Below, one piece after another: positions 1 through 7,726 of a stretch of DNA of 20,043 nt (the first letter of the stretch is position 1; each line of letters begins with the position of its first letter). The DNA comes from a virus. Made by a program: the position numbers and the translations under genes. Under the pieces are notes generated by a model, which saw only the letters and a program-made list of their open reading frames with translations, did no database searches and was not told the origin of the DNA. The DNA lies in the IMG/VR virus record IMGVR_UViG_3300011115_000165, positions 1-20,043 of that record, one strand, 5' to 3'.

Positions 1-841
1 GTAAACCACCAGCACCGCCCATAACTGGTATTCCAGCTACTGCACGAGTAACATTGGCAATGCCTTTTTGGAACTCATTTTCTGGTTGTGGCAAACCAAG
101 CATATTTGCAAAGTTTGACATTGCTTGGCTAGGGTTTTGAAGTTGACTACCAGTAGCCCTGTTAATCAACATATTAAGTGGTGAGCCAACAATGTCAGCA
201 ACTCCTCCCGCACCTTCCAATCCATACCTAATTGTGCGACCAACTTCATTAACCGCTTGATTACCTAGTCTGTTAAAAAAACTACTTTGCGGTGCAGGAG
301 CTTGTTGAACAACTGGTTTCCCAATCATTGATGGATCAACTTCACGAAAACCAGCATTCTGATCTGAATTAGCCATGCCCCTTAAATCAATTTTTGGTAC
401 TTGTTGTGGTACTTGACCAAGCAATGAAGGATCAATATCTCTAAATGTAGCCATGTTTGTACCCACAACTTTCTGAACGTAATTTTGTGTTTCTTTAAAT
501 GGTGGAACGCCACCATACTTTTCAACATTGCCTGGCCCTGCGTTATAAGCAGCCGCTACTAATGTTGGATCTTGAAAACGCTCTGTTAACTGTCCTAGAT
601 ATTTAACACCACCACGGATGTTATCTTTCCAATCCATACGATTTACACCAAGATCTTTAGCAGTAGCACTCATTAACTGCATAGGTCCATAAGCACGATC
701 ACCAGTTCTAGTCTTAGGACCTATTGCATTAAAAGCACCACCAGACTCTGTTTCAACGATCTTCTGCACTAAAGAAAAAGGAACGCCTTGCCTTTGGGCT
801 TCTTGCCTAGCAAATTCGTATACTTGATCTCTGGTAGCCAT
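1..841 (-). CDS. Virion-associated soluble lytic transglycosylase (3' part missing)
   Basis: This gene starts at an ATG whose A is shared with the TAA of the gene before it (TAATG) and stays open to the left edge, giving 280 visible codons. Residues about 5-127 form a soluble lytic transglycosylase domain. The likely catalytic glutamate is E32 in the motif VETESGG, followed by YGPMQLMSATA (51-61), NIRGGVKYL (74-82) and AAYNAGPGNVEKYGG (97-111). Family members cleave the MurNAc-GlcNAc bond of peptidoglycan. Residues beyond 130 are low in complexity and include two related motifs, FRDIDPSLLG (133-142) and FREVDPSMIG (165-174), then Gly/Ala-rich sequence. The long extension and the position behind other virion proteins fit an ejected internal virion protein that locally opens the cell wall, rather than a lysis endolysin. 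The domain call is firm; the role in infection is inferred. Confidence 0.9.
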   Translation of the reverse strand, partial: MATRDQVYEFARQEAQRQGVPFSLVQKIVETESGGAFNAIGPKTRTGDRAYGPMQLMSATAKDLGVNRMDWKDNIRGGVKYLGQLTERFQDPTLVAAAYNAGPGNVEKYGGVPPFKETQNYVQKVVGTNMATFRDIDPSLLGQVPQQVPKIDLRGMANSDQNAGFREVDPSMIGKPVVQQAPAPQSSFFNRLGNQAVNEVGRTIRYGLEGAGGVADIVGSPLNMLINRATGSQLQNPSQAMSNFANMLGLPQPENEFQKGIANVTRAVAGIPVMGGAGGL

Positions 842-2388
842 TAGTCATAAACCCGATATACGCCACTAGGCAATTGGTAAGCAGTTTTACCCTTATCTGG
901 GCCAGCAGTAACTTGAAACTGAGGCAAATATTTACGTAAACCTGGTGCTTCAAACATTTGCTTTTGACCTTGTGACGATGATTCCCATTTAGCAAGAACA
1001 TCAGGACCAGCGTTTTTAGGATCAGATACAAAGTTATAGTAATCCTGTTTGCGTTTATTAGCCTCACGCAAAACAGCTAAGTTAAAGTTGGTTGATTCTT
1101 TTGGATCTGTAATTTGAGCATTACGTTGACCATAATAGCCAATCTCAAAATTAGAAATAGCTCCAACTGCTTCAGTCAAACTTTCTCCAGTTAAAGCATT
1201 AACACCTTGACGAGCAGAAATACCGCTTGTTAAGAATTGTTTAGTTCTATCGCCAGATACACCAAAACTATTAAATATGTTACCCAATTTCAGTCTAATG
1301 TCAGTAAATGATCCAGTATCAAAATTTGGATCATTAAAAGCATTTTGTAATTGGTCAATTACTGGTGCAGTCTTTTTAGCAGTTTGATAACCTTTGTAGG
1401 CATCAGCAAGAATTGGCTTATATGCTTCATTTAAGATTGTTTGAGCTGTACTAGGACCAGTTACTGGTTGTCCTGTATTTGGCTGAACAACACCTATTGG
1501 TTGGTTTGCTACTGCTGGTTGTGTAGCTCCTCCTGCAAGACCTGGGGGATTTGCATAAGTAAATGTTGGCGCACCAGTTGATGTAAAGCTTGGGCGAGGA
1601 ATATTGGCTTCACGAGCAGCAGTTTCTGCTGCAGTACGTTGTGACAAAGCTTGTAAAGTGCCATTAGCATTAACAATACCAATTACATTTTGATTGTTGT
1701 CGAAAGCATATTGCTCACCTTTTTGCAACTCAGGCAATGTATTGAGTGCGGCAGCTTTAGCAGCACCTGGCAACACACTTGTCTGAAAAGATGGCTGGCC
1801 ATCAAGCATAGTTCCAGTTGTAACTGTTCCAGCTTTTGTATCAATCTTTGGAGCAAAGCCAGAAATCTTCCCACCTGGCTCAACAATAAATCCATCTTGA
1901 AGTTTTGGTTGCATAGCCGCCAAAGTCTCTCGAATTTGAGGTTGTGCAGGATTTCCAGACATACGCAATGAGGCAGCCAATGCTTTTTGGTAATCTATTG
2001 GCTGATTAAGTGCTTGAGGCTCAACCCTGTCTTGTGGCAAACCCAAAGCAGTTCCTAAAGCATATGGACTAGATGCCATTCTTGGTCTTCCAAGGTTTGC
2101 ATTAAGTGCTTGACTTTGAGCTTGTTGGTGAGTTGGTGAAAACTCTTCTAAAAATCCAGTAACTTCACCACGCTGACGCTTTTTCTCTTGCATATCAGCA
2201 ATAGCCTTCTGACCACTCAAATACTGCTCTGGTACAGAATAAGCAGACTTCAATCCCATAGATGGATCATTGCTTAACAAAGAGCCAAGCAAGAATTGTT
2301 GAGTAGCTTGCTTTTGTAAACTACTCTTTTCTTCGTCACTAAGACCAGTAAGTGCTGCATCAGACAGCAAACCAAGATTAAAAGGCAT
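841..2388 (-). CDS. Putative internal virion/ejection protein (515 aa)
   Basis: The product has 515 residues and I do not recognise a named domain. The N-terminal 100 residues look helical, with charged segments such as SDEEKSSLQKQATQQF. The middle, roughly 250-325, is rich in Pro, Gly, Thr and Asn and probably disordered. Residues 330-500 look helical again, and the end is KTAYQLPSGVYRVYD. There is no signal peptide and no obvious membrane segment. The start is supported by a strong ribosome binding site, TAAGGAG, whose TAA is the stop codon of the upstream repeat protein. The stop overlaps the start of the lytic transglycosylase gene (TAATG). Lying between a giant repeat protein and a virion transglycosylase, it most likely belongs to the same ejected or internal virion complex. 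That role comes from context only. Confidence 0.75.
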   Translation of the reverse strand: MPFNLGLLSDAALTGLSDEEKSSLQKQATQQFLLGSLLSNDPSMGLKSAYSVPEQYLSGQKAIADMQEKKRQRGEVTGFLEEFSPTHQQAQSQALNANLGRPRMASSPYALGTALGLPQDRVEPQALNQPIDYQKALAASLRMSGNPAQPQIRETLAAMQPKLQDGFIVEPGGKISGFAPKIDTKAGTVTTGTMLDGQPSFQTSVLPGAAKAAALNTLPELQKGEQYAFDNNQNVIGIVNANGTLQALSQRTAAETAAREANIPRPSFTSTGAPTFTYANPPGLAGGATQPAVANQPIGVVQPNTGQPVTGPSTAQTILNEAYKPILADAYKGYQTAKKTAPVIDQLQNAFNDPNFDTGSFTDIRLKLGNIFNSFGVSGDRTKQFLTSGISARQGVNALTGESLTEAVGAISNFEIGYYGQRNAQITDPKESTNFNLAVLREANKRKQDYYNFVSDPKNAGPDVLAKWESSSQGQKQMFEAPGLRKYLPQFQVTAGPDKGKTAYQLPSGVYRVYD

Positions 2389-2393
2389 ATAGA

Positions 2394-2400
2394 CTCCTTA
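2394..2400 (-). promoter_or_regulatory. Ribosome binding site fused to a stop codon
   Basis: On the minus strand TAAGGAG ends the 1146-residue repeat gene with its first three bases and serves as the Shine-Dalgarno sequence of the 515-residue gene, whose ATG follows after five bases (TCTAT). It fixes the start at 2388 and suggests translational coupling. Confidence 0.8.
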
Positions 2401-5400
2401 CAGACCGAGCAAACCAAGCAAACCTTGCTTGGAAGTAGATGATGTTTGCATACCAGAACCACCGCCAACATTGAGTCCCAATGCTTGGTTGATGATCTGT
2501 TGTTGCTCCAATGGCAGATTGCGGATGGCATCCAACTGTTGTTGTGAGAACTGTTGTTGAACAGTACCAATGTTTGCCAAATTCTGAGCGCCAGTAAAGC
2601 CCATCTGTTGACCAGTATTAGCAATACCCGCCATCTGACCAGCCGCACCTAAACGCTGTTGGTTAGCAGTCAATCCTGCTTGCTGATTAGCTAAATTAGC
2701 TTGCAAGAAGTTCTGAACATTGGTCAATCCTGCTTGTTGAGTCAATCCAGCTTGTTGGGCAGCACGGGCATTAATAGCCGCTTGGTTGGATAAACCTGCT
2801 TGATTAAATGCTGAAGCACCAAACTGATTTGCTTGGTTTAACACACCCATGTTAGCCAATGTCATTGCTTGTTGATTAGCCGCATTGAACTGACCCATCT
2901 GGTTCTGAGCCGCAGCGTTAGTCAAATTAGCTTGGTTGAAAGCAGAAGCTCCAAACTGACCTGCTTGGTTTTGGGCGGCCTGATTAGCTAAGTTAAATGC
3001 TTGCGTATTGCTAGCATTGTATTGAGCCATCTGGTTGGCGGCAGCAGCATTCTGCAAAGCAGCGGTATTCTGTGCAGTAGCACCAAACTGACCAGCTTGA
3101 TTCAAAGCACCTGCGTTAGCAAGTCCAGCTTGTTGCAAGTTTGCAGCATTAAACTGTTGGCCTTGATTCAATGCAGCTTGATTAGCAAGTGCGGCAGCGT
3201 TTGTAGCACCCGCACCATATTGCGATGCAGCATTCAAAGCAGCCACATTGGTCAAACCAGCTTGCTGTAAATTACCCGCATTAAACTGAGCCAAAGCGTT
3301 TTGTGCAGCGGCATTCTGTGCGGCAGTTTGATTGGCAGCAGCGGCTCCAAACTGAGAAGCACCTGTTTGTGCGGCAGCACCTGCTAAACCTGCTTGTTGT
3401 AGGTTGCCAGCGTTGAACTGAGCAAGAGCATTCTGTGCGGCAGCATTCTGGGCAGCAATCGTATTTTGAGCATTAGCACCAAACTGGAATGCTTGGTTCT
3501 GAGCCGCTTGTGTAGACAGACCTGCTTGTTGAGCTTGTTGGGCATTAAATTGTGCAAGTGCATTAGCCGCTGCTTGATTACCCATGCCCGCTTGTTGAAG
3601 GTTTGCAGCGTTAAACTGAGCCATCTGGTTAGCAGCCGCTTGGTTTGCCAATTGAGCCTGATTACCTGCTTGAGCGCCAAATTGTCCTGCCGCATTAGCA
3701 GCCGCAGATCCTGCCAAACCAGCTTGTTGCAGATTGCCCACGTTAAACTGGCTCATCTGGTTCTGAGCAGCGGCATTTTGAAGTGCGGCAGCGTTCTGTG
3801 CGGCAGAACCAAATTGTGCAGCTTGGTTGGCAGCAGCTTGAGTAGACAATCCTGCTTGTTGTTGATTTCCCAAATTAAACTGACTCATTTGGTTTTGAGC
3901 CGCAGCATTTGCTAATGATGCTTGATTGCCAGCCTGTGCGCCAAATTGGGCGGCAGCATTCTGTGCTGCTTGTGTAGATAAACCTGCCTGTTGCAAGTTA
4001 CCTGCATTGTACTGAGCCATTTGGTTAGCAGCAGCTTGATTGGCAAGGTTAGCCTGTTGAGCATTTTGCGTGTTCAACTGACCAACATTCAAGTCAATAC
4101 CTTGATTTGCAAGAGAAGCACGTAAAGCCGCATCTTGATTTGCTTGTGCGGCTTGCAGTGAAGCAGACTGATTCAGTTGTTGAGCTTGTAATCCAGTGGA
4201 TTGGTTGGCAAGAGAAGCTCTCAGAGCAGCATCTTGGTTTGCGAGAGTTGCTTGTTGTTGCAACTGAGCATTTGACAAGCCATATTGAGTGTCAACACCT
4301 TGGTTAGCCAAAGCCGCACGTAAGTTTGCATCTTGGTTAGCAAGACCAAACTGACCTGCCAACTGTAAAGATTGTTGAGTAGTTGCAGCATCTTGAGCTT
4401 GGTTAAGCTGTTGAGCTTGCATAGTACGGGCAATGTCGGCCTCAGAAGCTTGTTGTGCAGCTTGGTAAGCAGCGGCATTCTGTTGGGCAACTAATCGAGC
4501 CGCATTCTCTCCAAATGCACGATTAGTCTCAGCTTCTGCAACACCCTGACGAGAACCACCAAATGCTTTTGCAGCAGTAGCAGATGCGGCAGTTTGTTGT
4601 TGTTGAAGTTGTCGTGAACGCTCTAAATCCTTCAAGCTTTGCTCAGTAACAGCTTGTGTATATGGATTCATATACTGCTGAATATTCTGATTCAAGAATG
4701 ATGCAGCTTGAACATCACGCACATTACTACGGGCTTGTGGAGCGATCTGCCCTAAAGCTTCAGAAGCGACTTGAGCGCCTGTTACACCAGTAGCAGATAC
4801 ATCCCTCGCACCACTACGGGCGGCTTGTGCGGCAGCGACTTGTTGGGCGGCAACACGTTCAGCGGCAACTTGTTGTGCAGCAATTTGTTGAGCAGATACG
4901 TCACGAATATCACCACGGCCTAAAGCAGCGGCTTGCGCTCTTTCTGCATCACCAGCGGAAACGCCACCAAATTGTGAGGCGGTATATCCTTGACCTGCGG
5001 CTGTTGCAGCAGGACCTCCAGTTATGCCACCAAATCCTTGAGAGGTATAACCTTGTGCGGCAGCAAGAGCCGCAGGGTCAGATGTAGCACCAGCAAAGCG
5101 ATCTGCCGTATATCCCTGACCAGTTACATTAGCGGCAGGACTTGTAGTAGCACCAGAAAAACGCTCAACAGGACCAGCAGTCTGACCGCCATATCCTGCT
5201 GCCGTATAACCAGTAGCTTGAGCCAATCTAGCGGCATCTGCTTGCGCTCCACCAAAAGTAGTAGCGTCATACCCCAATGCTTTAGATAAAGAAGCAGGAC
5301 CTGCTTGAGCGCCACCAAATTGATTAGCCGTGTAACCAGTACCAGCGGCTAAATTTGTTGCTCCTGTTTGTGCCCCACCAAATTGATTGGCTGTATATCC

Positions 5401-5838
5401 AAGTGCAGCCGCATCTTGAGAAGCACCCGCAGATGTACCAGTACCTGCAACAGCGCCATATCCTTGAGCGCCAGCAAGTGAAGCAGGACCAGCGCCTGTA
5501 TATTGACCAGTAGTAGCGCCATAGCCTGTTTGAGCAGCTATGGCAGCTTGGTCTACATTAGCACCACCATAGTATCCTGCACGGACATTTTGAGGATTGT
5601 AATTAGCGGCTTGATTAGCAACACCATAAGCATCACGCATCCCACGGAATACTTCACTATTGGGGTCTGCAAATTGTTGATATAGTTGTTGAGCAGCTTG
5701 TTGATCTGGGTTGTAACCAGCAAACTGTCTAGGAGCTAAATTAGCAGCAACACCTTGTGCGCTAGAAACATTCTGCAAATACGCATCACGCAAGGCAGGA
5801 TCAAGCTGCGCTGTTTGTTGACTTGAACCACCAGACAT
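2398..5838 (-). CDS. Giant Ala/Gln/Asn-rich repeat protein, probable internal virion protein (1146 aa)
   Basis: I chose the ATG at 5838, giving 1146 residues, because GGAGGT lies six bases upstream. The longer reading from 5862 would begin at a TTG inside the preceding gene. The layout is: a non-repeat head (1-104); nine 21-residue Gly-rich units (105-304) typified by GYTANQFGGAQ; an Ala/Gln helical segment (310-345); a more ordinary, charged helical region (about 365-475); and about 49 consecutive 11-residue units (477-1020). A Gln/Leu-rich tail ends in GLLGLLGL. From 583 to 1024 there is no Asp, Glu, Lys, Arg, His, Pro, Cys or Trp. An 11-residue period is typical of long helices and hendecad coiled coils. 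Its position between tail genes and a virion transglycosylase suggests an ejection or tape-measure-like role. I recognise no family; function is inferred. Confidence 0.85.
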   Translation of the reverse strand: MSGGSSQQTAQLDPALRDAYLQNVSSAQGVAANLAPRQFAGYNPDQQAAQQLYQQFADPNSEVFRGMRDAYGVANQAANYNPQNVRAGYYGGANVDQAAIAAQTGYGATTGQYTGAGPASLAGAQGYGAVAGTGTSAGASQDAAALGYTANQFGGAQTGATNLAAGTGYTANQFGGAQAGPASLSKALGYDATTFGGAQADAARLAQATGYTAAGYGGQTAGPVERFSGATTSPAANVTGQGYTADRFAGATSDPAALAAAQGYTSQGFGGITGGPAATAAGQGYTASQFGGVSAGDAERAQAAALGRGDIRDVSAQQIAAQQVAAERVAAQQVAAAQAARSGARDVSATGVTGAQVASEALGQIAPQARSNVRDVQAASFLNQNIQQYMNPYTQAVTEQSLKDLERSRQLQQQQTAASATAAKAFGGSRQGVAEAETNRAFGENAARLVAQQNAAAYQAAQQASEADIARTMQAQQLNQAQDAATTQQSLQLAGQFGLANQDANLRAALANQGVDTQYGLSNAQLQQQATLANQDAALRASLANQSTGLQAQQLNQSASLQAAQANQDAALRASLANQGIDLNVGQLNTQNAQQANLANQAAANQMAQYNAGNLQQAGLSTQAAQNAAAQFGAQAGNQASLANAAAQNQMSQFNLGNQQQAGLSTQAAANQAAQFGSAAQNAAALQNAAAQNQMSQFNVGNLQQAGLAGSAAANAAGQFGAQAGNQAQLANQAAANQMAQFNAANLQQAGMGNQAAANALAQFNAQQAQQAGLSTQAAQNQAFQFGANAQNTIAAQNAAAQNALAQFNAGNLQQAGLAGAAAQTGASQFGAAAANQTAAQNAAAQNALAQFNAGNLQQAGLTNVAALNAASQYGAGATNAAALANQAALNQGQQFNAANLQQAGLANAGALNQAGQFGATAQNTAALQNAAAANQMAQYNASNTQAFNLANQAAQNQAGQFGASAFNQANLTNAAAQNQMGQFNAANQQAMTLANMGVLNQANQFGASAFNQAGLSNQAAINARAAQQAGLTQQAGLTNVQNFLQANLANQQAGLTANQQRLGAAGQMAGIANTGQQMGFTGAQNLANIGTVQQQFSQQQLDAIRNLPLEQQQIINQALGLNVGGGSGMQTSSTSKQGLLGLLGL
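2779..4410 (-). repeat. Array of about 49 11-codon (33 bp) repeats with a 132 bp super-repeat
   Basis: The array encodes residues 477-1020 of the 1146-residue protein. The 11-residue register holds without a slip; examples are LANQDAALRAS, AQNAAAQFGAQ, AQNQMSQFNLG and NLQQAGLSTQA. From residue 614 four units form a 44-residue block that begins NLQQAGL or a close variant at 614, 658, 702, 746, 812, 856 and 900. The 66-residue step after 746 is one and a half blocks. The copies differ in sequence, so the array is old or diversified rather than freshly amplified. Confidence 0.9.
4927..5526 (-). repeat. Array of nine 21-codon (63 bp) repeats with one 11-codon insertion
   Basis: The array encodes residues 105-304 of the 1146-residue protein. 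Units start at GY residues 105, 126, 147, 168, 189, 210, 242, 263 and 284. The consensus is roughly GYTAxQFGGAxAGPAxLAxAx. All steps are 21 residues except one of 32, which equals 21 plus 11. Copies are diverged. Confidence 0.88.
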
Positions 5839-5840
5839 AA

Positions 5841-6245
5841 TTACACCTCCGTAGATAGCCAATAATGTGTTGGCTTCATGTTAAATTTGGATACAAAAGT
5901 TCTTGACCAGCCTCTACGTCCTGTTAAGGTGATCTTGCGGCATTCCATGTCTTCAGCGAACTTCTGAATATGGGGGGTGAAAGTCTCTAGTTCTTCTAGA
6001 TCACCAGATGCCAAAAATATGTGCAAAACCTTCATTCTTGGAAAGTTTTGAACCTGAGTTATTACCGCACTATTAACTCCAGGCCATAATTGCATCGTAC
6101 AACTGTTAATACAGTCGGCTACGTCCTGCATATTATGCGTGTTATCGTATTCTAAAGCAGGTTCAAGAATTTTCTCTACTTTTTGGAAAGATACAGCCCA
6201 TAATGGTAGTTCACCATTAATCTTGTACTTTTCATAGTCAATCAT
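5841..6245 (-). CDS. Small conserved phage protein, GNAT-like (134 aa)
   Basis: The 134-residue product has two halves: an N-terminal helical part (about 1-50) and a segment resembling the core of a small acetyltransferase-type fold. That segment includes AVITQVQNFPRMKVLHIF, a turn with SGDLEEL, and KITLTGRRGWSRTF near the C-terminus. I have seen proteins of this pattern next to podoviral tail genes, but I cannot point to the usual acetyl-CoA-binding R/Q-x-x-G-x-G/A motif, so enzyme activity is doubtful. The start overlaps the stop of the nozzle-like gene (ATGA). Its last codons carry the ribosome binding site of the giant repeat gene, two bases downstream. The coding call is firm; the fold suggestion is weak. 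Confidence 0.75.
   Translation of the reverse strand: MIDYEKYKINGELPLWAVSFQKVEKILEPALEYDNTHNMQDVADCINSCTMQLWPGVNSAVITQVQNFPRMKVLHIFLASGDLEELETFTPHIQKFAEDMECRKITLTGRRGWSRTFVSKFNMKPTHYWLSTEV
5845..5850 (-). promoter_or_regulatory. Ribosome binding site of the giant repeat gene
   Basis: GGAGGT on the minus strand lies within the last codons of the upstream 134-residue gene, six bases before the ATG at 5838. It is among the strongest Shine-Dalgarno matches in the window and decides the start against the TTG at 5862. Confidence 0.85.
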
Positions 6246-7717
6246 CTTAAACTGCCAGGTTTCCCATCAAATCTAATAACACCAACTCGCCAATCAGTTA
6301 ATCTCACGCCTTCAATCTTTGCGGCTACTTGTCTGCCACTTATTCGTATAGAAGTAGGGCTTGTCATTGAATATGGGCCATGATTGTATTCAGTGGCATT
6401 TGGGTAGAACTTAGTGCTAAAACGTACCTGTACGTCACCAGCTGTATTCTCATCAGGAACTAATCCCGTAAGACTCATAGTCCTGTCGCCAACCCCTAGC
6501 TCTATTGGTCCTGATTCAGCAAACAATGTCTGAGAATCATAGTTAAAGCCAACTTCATGCTCATAGACGTATCCGTCTGTAGAAACCATAATTGGGTTTG
6601 AAAAGATTCCACGATCTGTACCGCAAGTACGGGCTAAAGTACCAATAGCCCAATGATTCTCACGATAGTTGTAAGAAACGTAAGAATCTACTTCGTTAGA
6701 TGCAGAACTTGGGTAGAACCACCAAACTTCACCAAATGCTGAGTTGTGTACGCAATAAACCTTGGATGACTGAGTAACATTTAAGTTACTAAAAACATAG
6801 TCAGCAACATCTGAATTTAATGGTTTGACAAAGCCATCGTATGTCCAAAACCCTGCACCAGACATCCAAATACAAGCATTGTCAGTAGCGGCTACAGCCT
6901 GTTTAGAAATAACACCACATCCACTACCAACACGCTCAAATCCATAAATGAATGGAGGACCAATGTAAGTGGCAGTATGTACGTCCACATCAGTAAACAG
7001 AATAGTAGCGCCACGGATGCGTTTAGCGCACTGCAAAGAGCCAATTGTTGTTAACTCAAAGTCACCAGCTTGGTTAGTTGCAGCAGGAGTCCAAACAGTA
7101 TTGTTTTCTTGGTCACACCATTGGACTTTACGAGGATTACCACCTGCACCCAATGCGAATAAGAATCGTTCTTGAGTAGTAATTAAACCAGTACAACCAG
7201 TTGGTGCGTTAGTAATGGCAACAGCATCATTAGCAAGATTTAACTGCCATTCAAGCAATTGACCATCTTTTGATGAGCAAGCAACTAAATACTCGCCCCA
7301 AGTATCTAGGCTCCAAGTAGTCGCAGGAGTATATGACCCCAAATCTGGTCTAGCAACACCATAGGCAGCATTACCATAAGTACCATAACCATAACCAATC
7401 TTTAATACGGCATCTGGATCACCAACAGTAAATGTTGCTGGTGTAATGTCTGTCAGAGTACCCCCTTCATTCATTGAATAAAGCTTGGAATGTGTACCAA
7501 TTCCGATACGTCTGTTATTGGAGTTATCTCGCCAGTTAATCAGACCACGAGCCATACCCGTTAGTTGAGAAGTAGCACGTTTCCTCCATCCACCAACTGG
7601 ACGGATAGTGCCTTCGTACCAACGTACCAAATTTGATCCGTTCCAACGGCCTTTAGACTGATACTCTGTACCATTCTTGTATACGCCTGGTGGAATTTGA
7701 AGAGGAATGTAAGCCAT
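6242..7717 (-). CDS. Tail nozzle-like / tail tube-closing protein (491 aa)
   Basis: This 491-residue protein is rich in beta-strand patterns, Trp, Tyr and Gly. It starts MAYIPLQIPPGVYKNGTEY, followed by GRWNGSNLVRWYEG and RPVGGWRKR, a signature I associate with conserved short-tailed phage tail proteins (gp10/stabilisation or nozzle type, beta-propeller-like). Repeated strand-turn segments such as GIGTHSKLYSMNEGG and VYCVHNSAFGEVWWFYP are consistent with propeller blades. The protein would sit at the distal end of the short tail and keep the channel closed until infection. The spacer behind the C1q-like gene is nine bases, and I see no good Shine-Dalgarno there. Its stop overlaps the next start (ATGA). 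The family name is from memory of the N-terminal pattern, not from a search. Confidence 0.75.
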   Translation of the reverse strand: MAYIPLQIPPGVYKNGTEYQSKGRWNGSNLVRWYEGTIRPVGGWRKRATSQLTGMARGLINWRDNSNNRRIGIGTHSKLYSMNEGGTLTDITPATFTVGDPDAVLKIGYGYGTYGNAAYGVARPDLGSYTPATTWSLDTWGEYLVACSSKDGQLLEWQLNLANDAVAITNAPTGCTGLITTQERFLFALGAGGNPRKVQWCDQENNTVWTPAATNQAGDFELTTIGSLQCAKRIRGATILFTDVDVHTATYIGPPFIYGFERVGSGCGVISKQAVAATDNACIWMSGAGFWTYDGFVKPLNSDVADYVFSNLNVTQSSKVYCVHNSAFGEVWWFYPSSASNEVDSYVSYNYRENHWAIGTLARTCGTDRGIFSNPIMVSTDGYVYEHEVGFNYDSQTLFAESGPIELGVGDRTMSLTGLVPDENTAGDVQVRFSTKFYPNATEYNHGPYSMTSPTSIRISGRQVAAKIEGVRLTDWRVGVIRFDGKPGSLR

Positions 7718-7726
7718 GTTCGTAGT

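Noticed and set aside
3001-3915. Plus-strand open frames opposite the hendecad array
   Set aside because: They are the antisense of Ala/Gln/Asn repeat codons (Ser/Cys/Leu-rich) and have no plausible start context.
2779-5526. CRISPR-like or satellite DNA array
   Set aside because: The periodic pattern is in frame at protein level (33 and 63 bp), the copies are diverged and there are no unique spacers between identical repeats.
5839-5862. Extended N-terminus of the giant repeat protein starting at 5862
   Set aside because: The start would be TTG and would overlap the upstream gene by 22 bases without a suitable ribosome binding site, while ATG at 5838 has GGAGGT six bases upstream.
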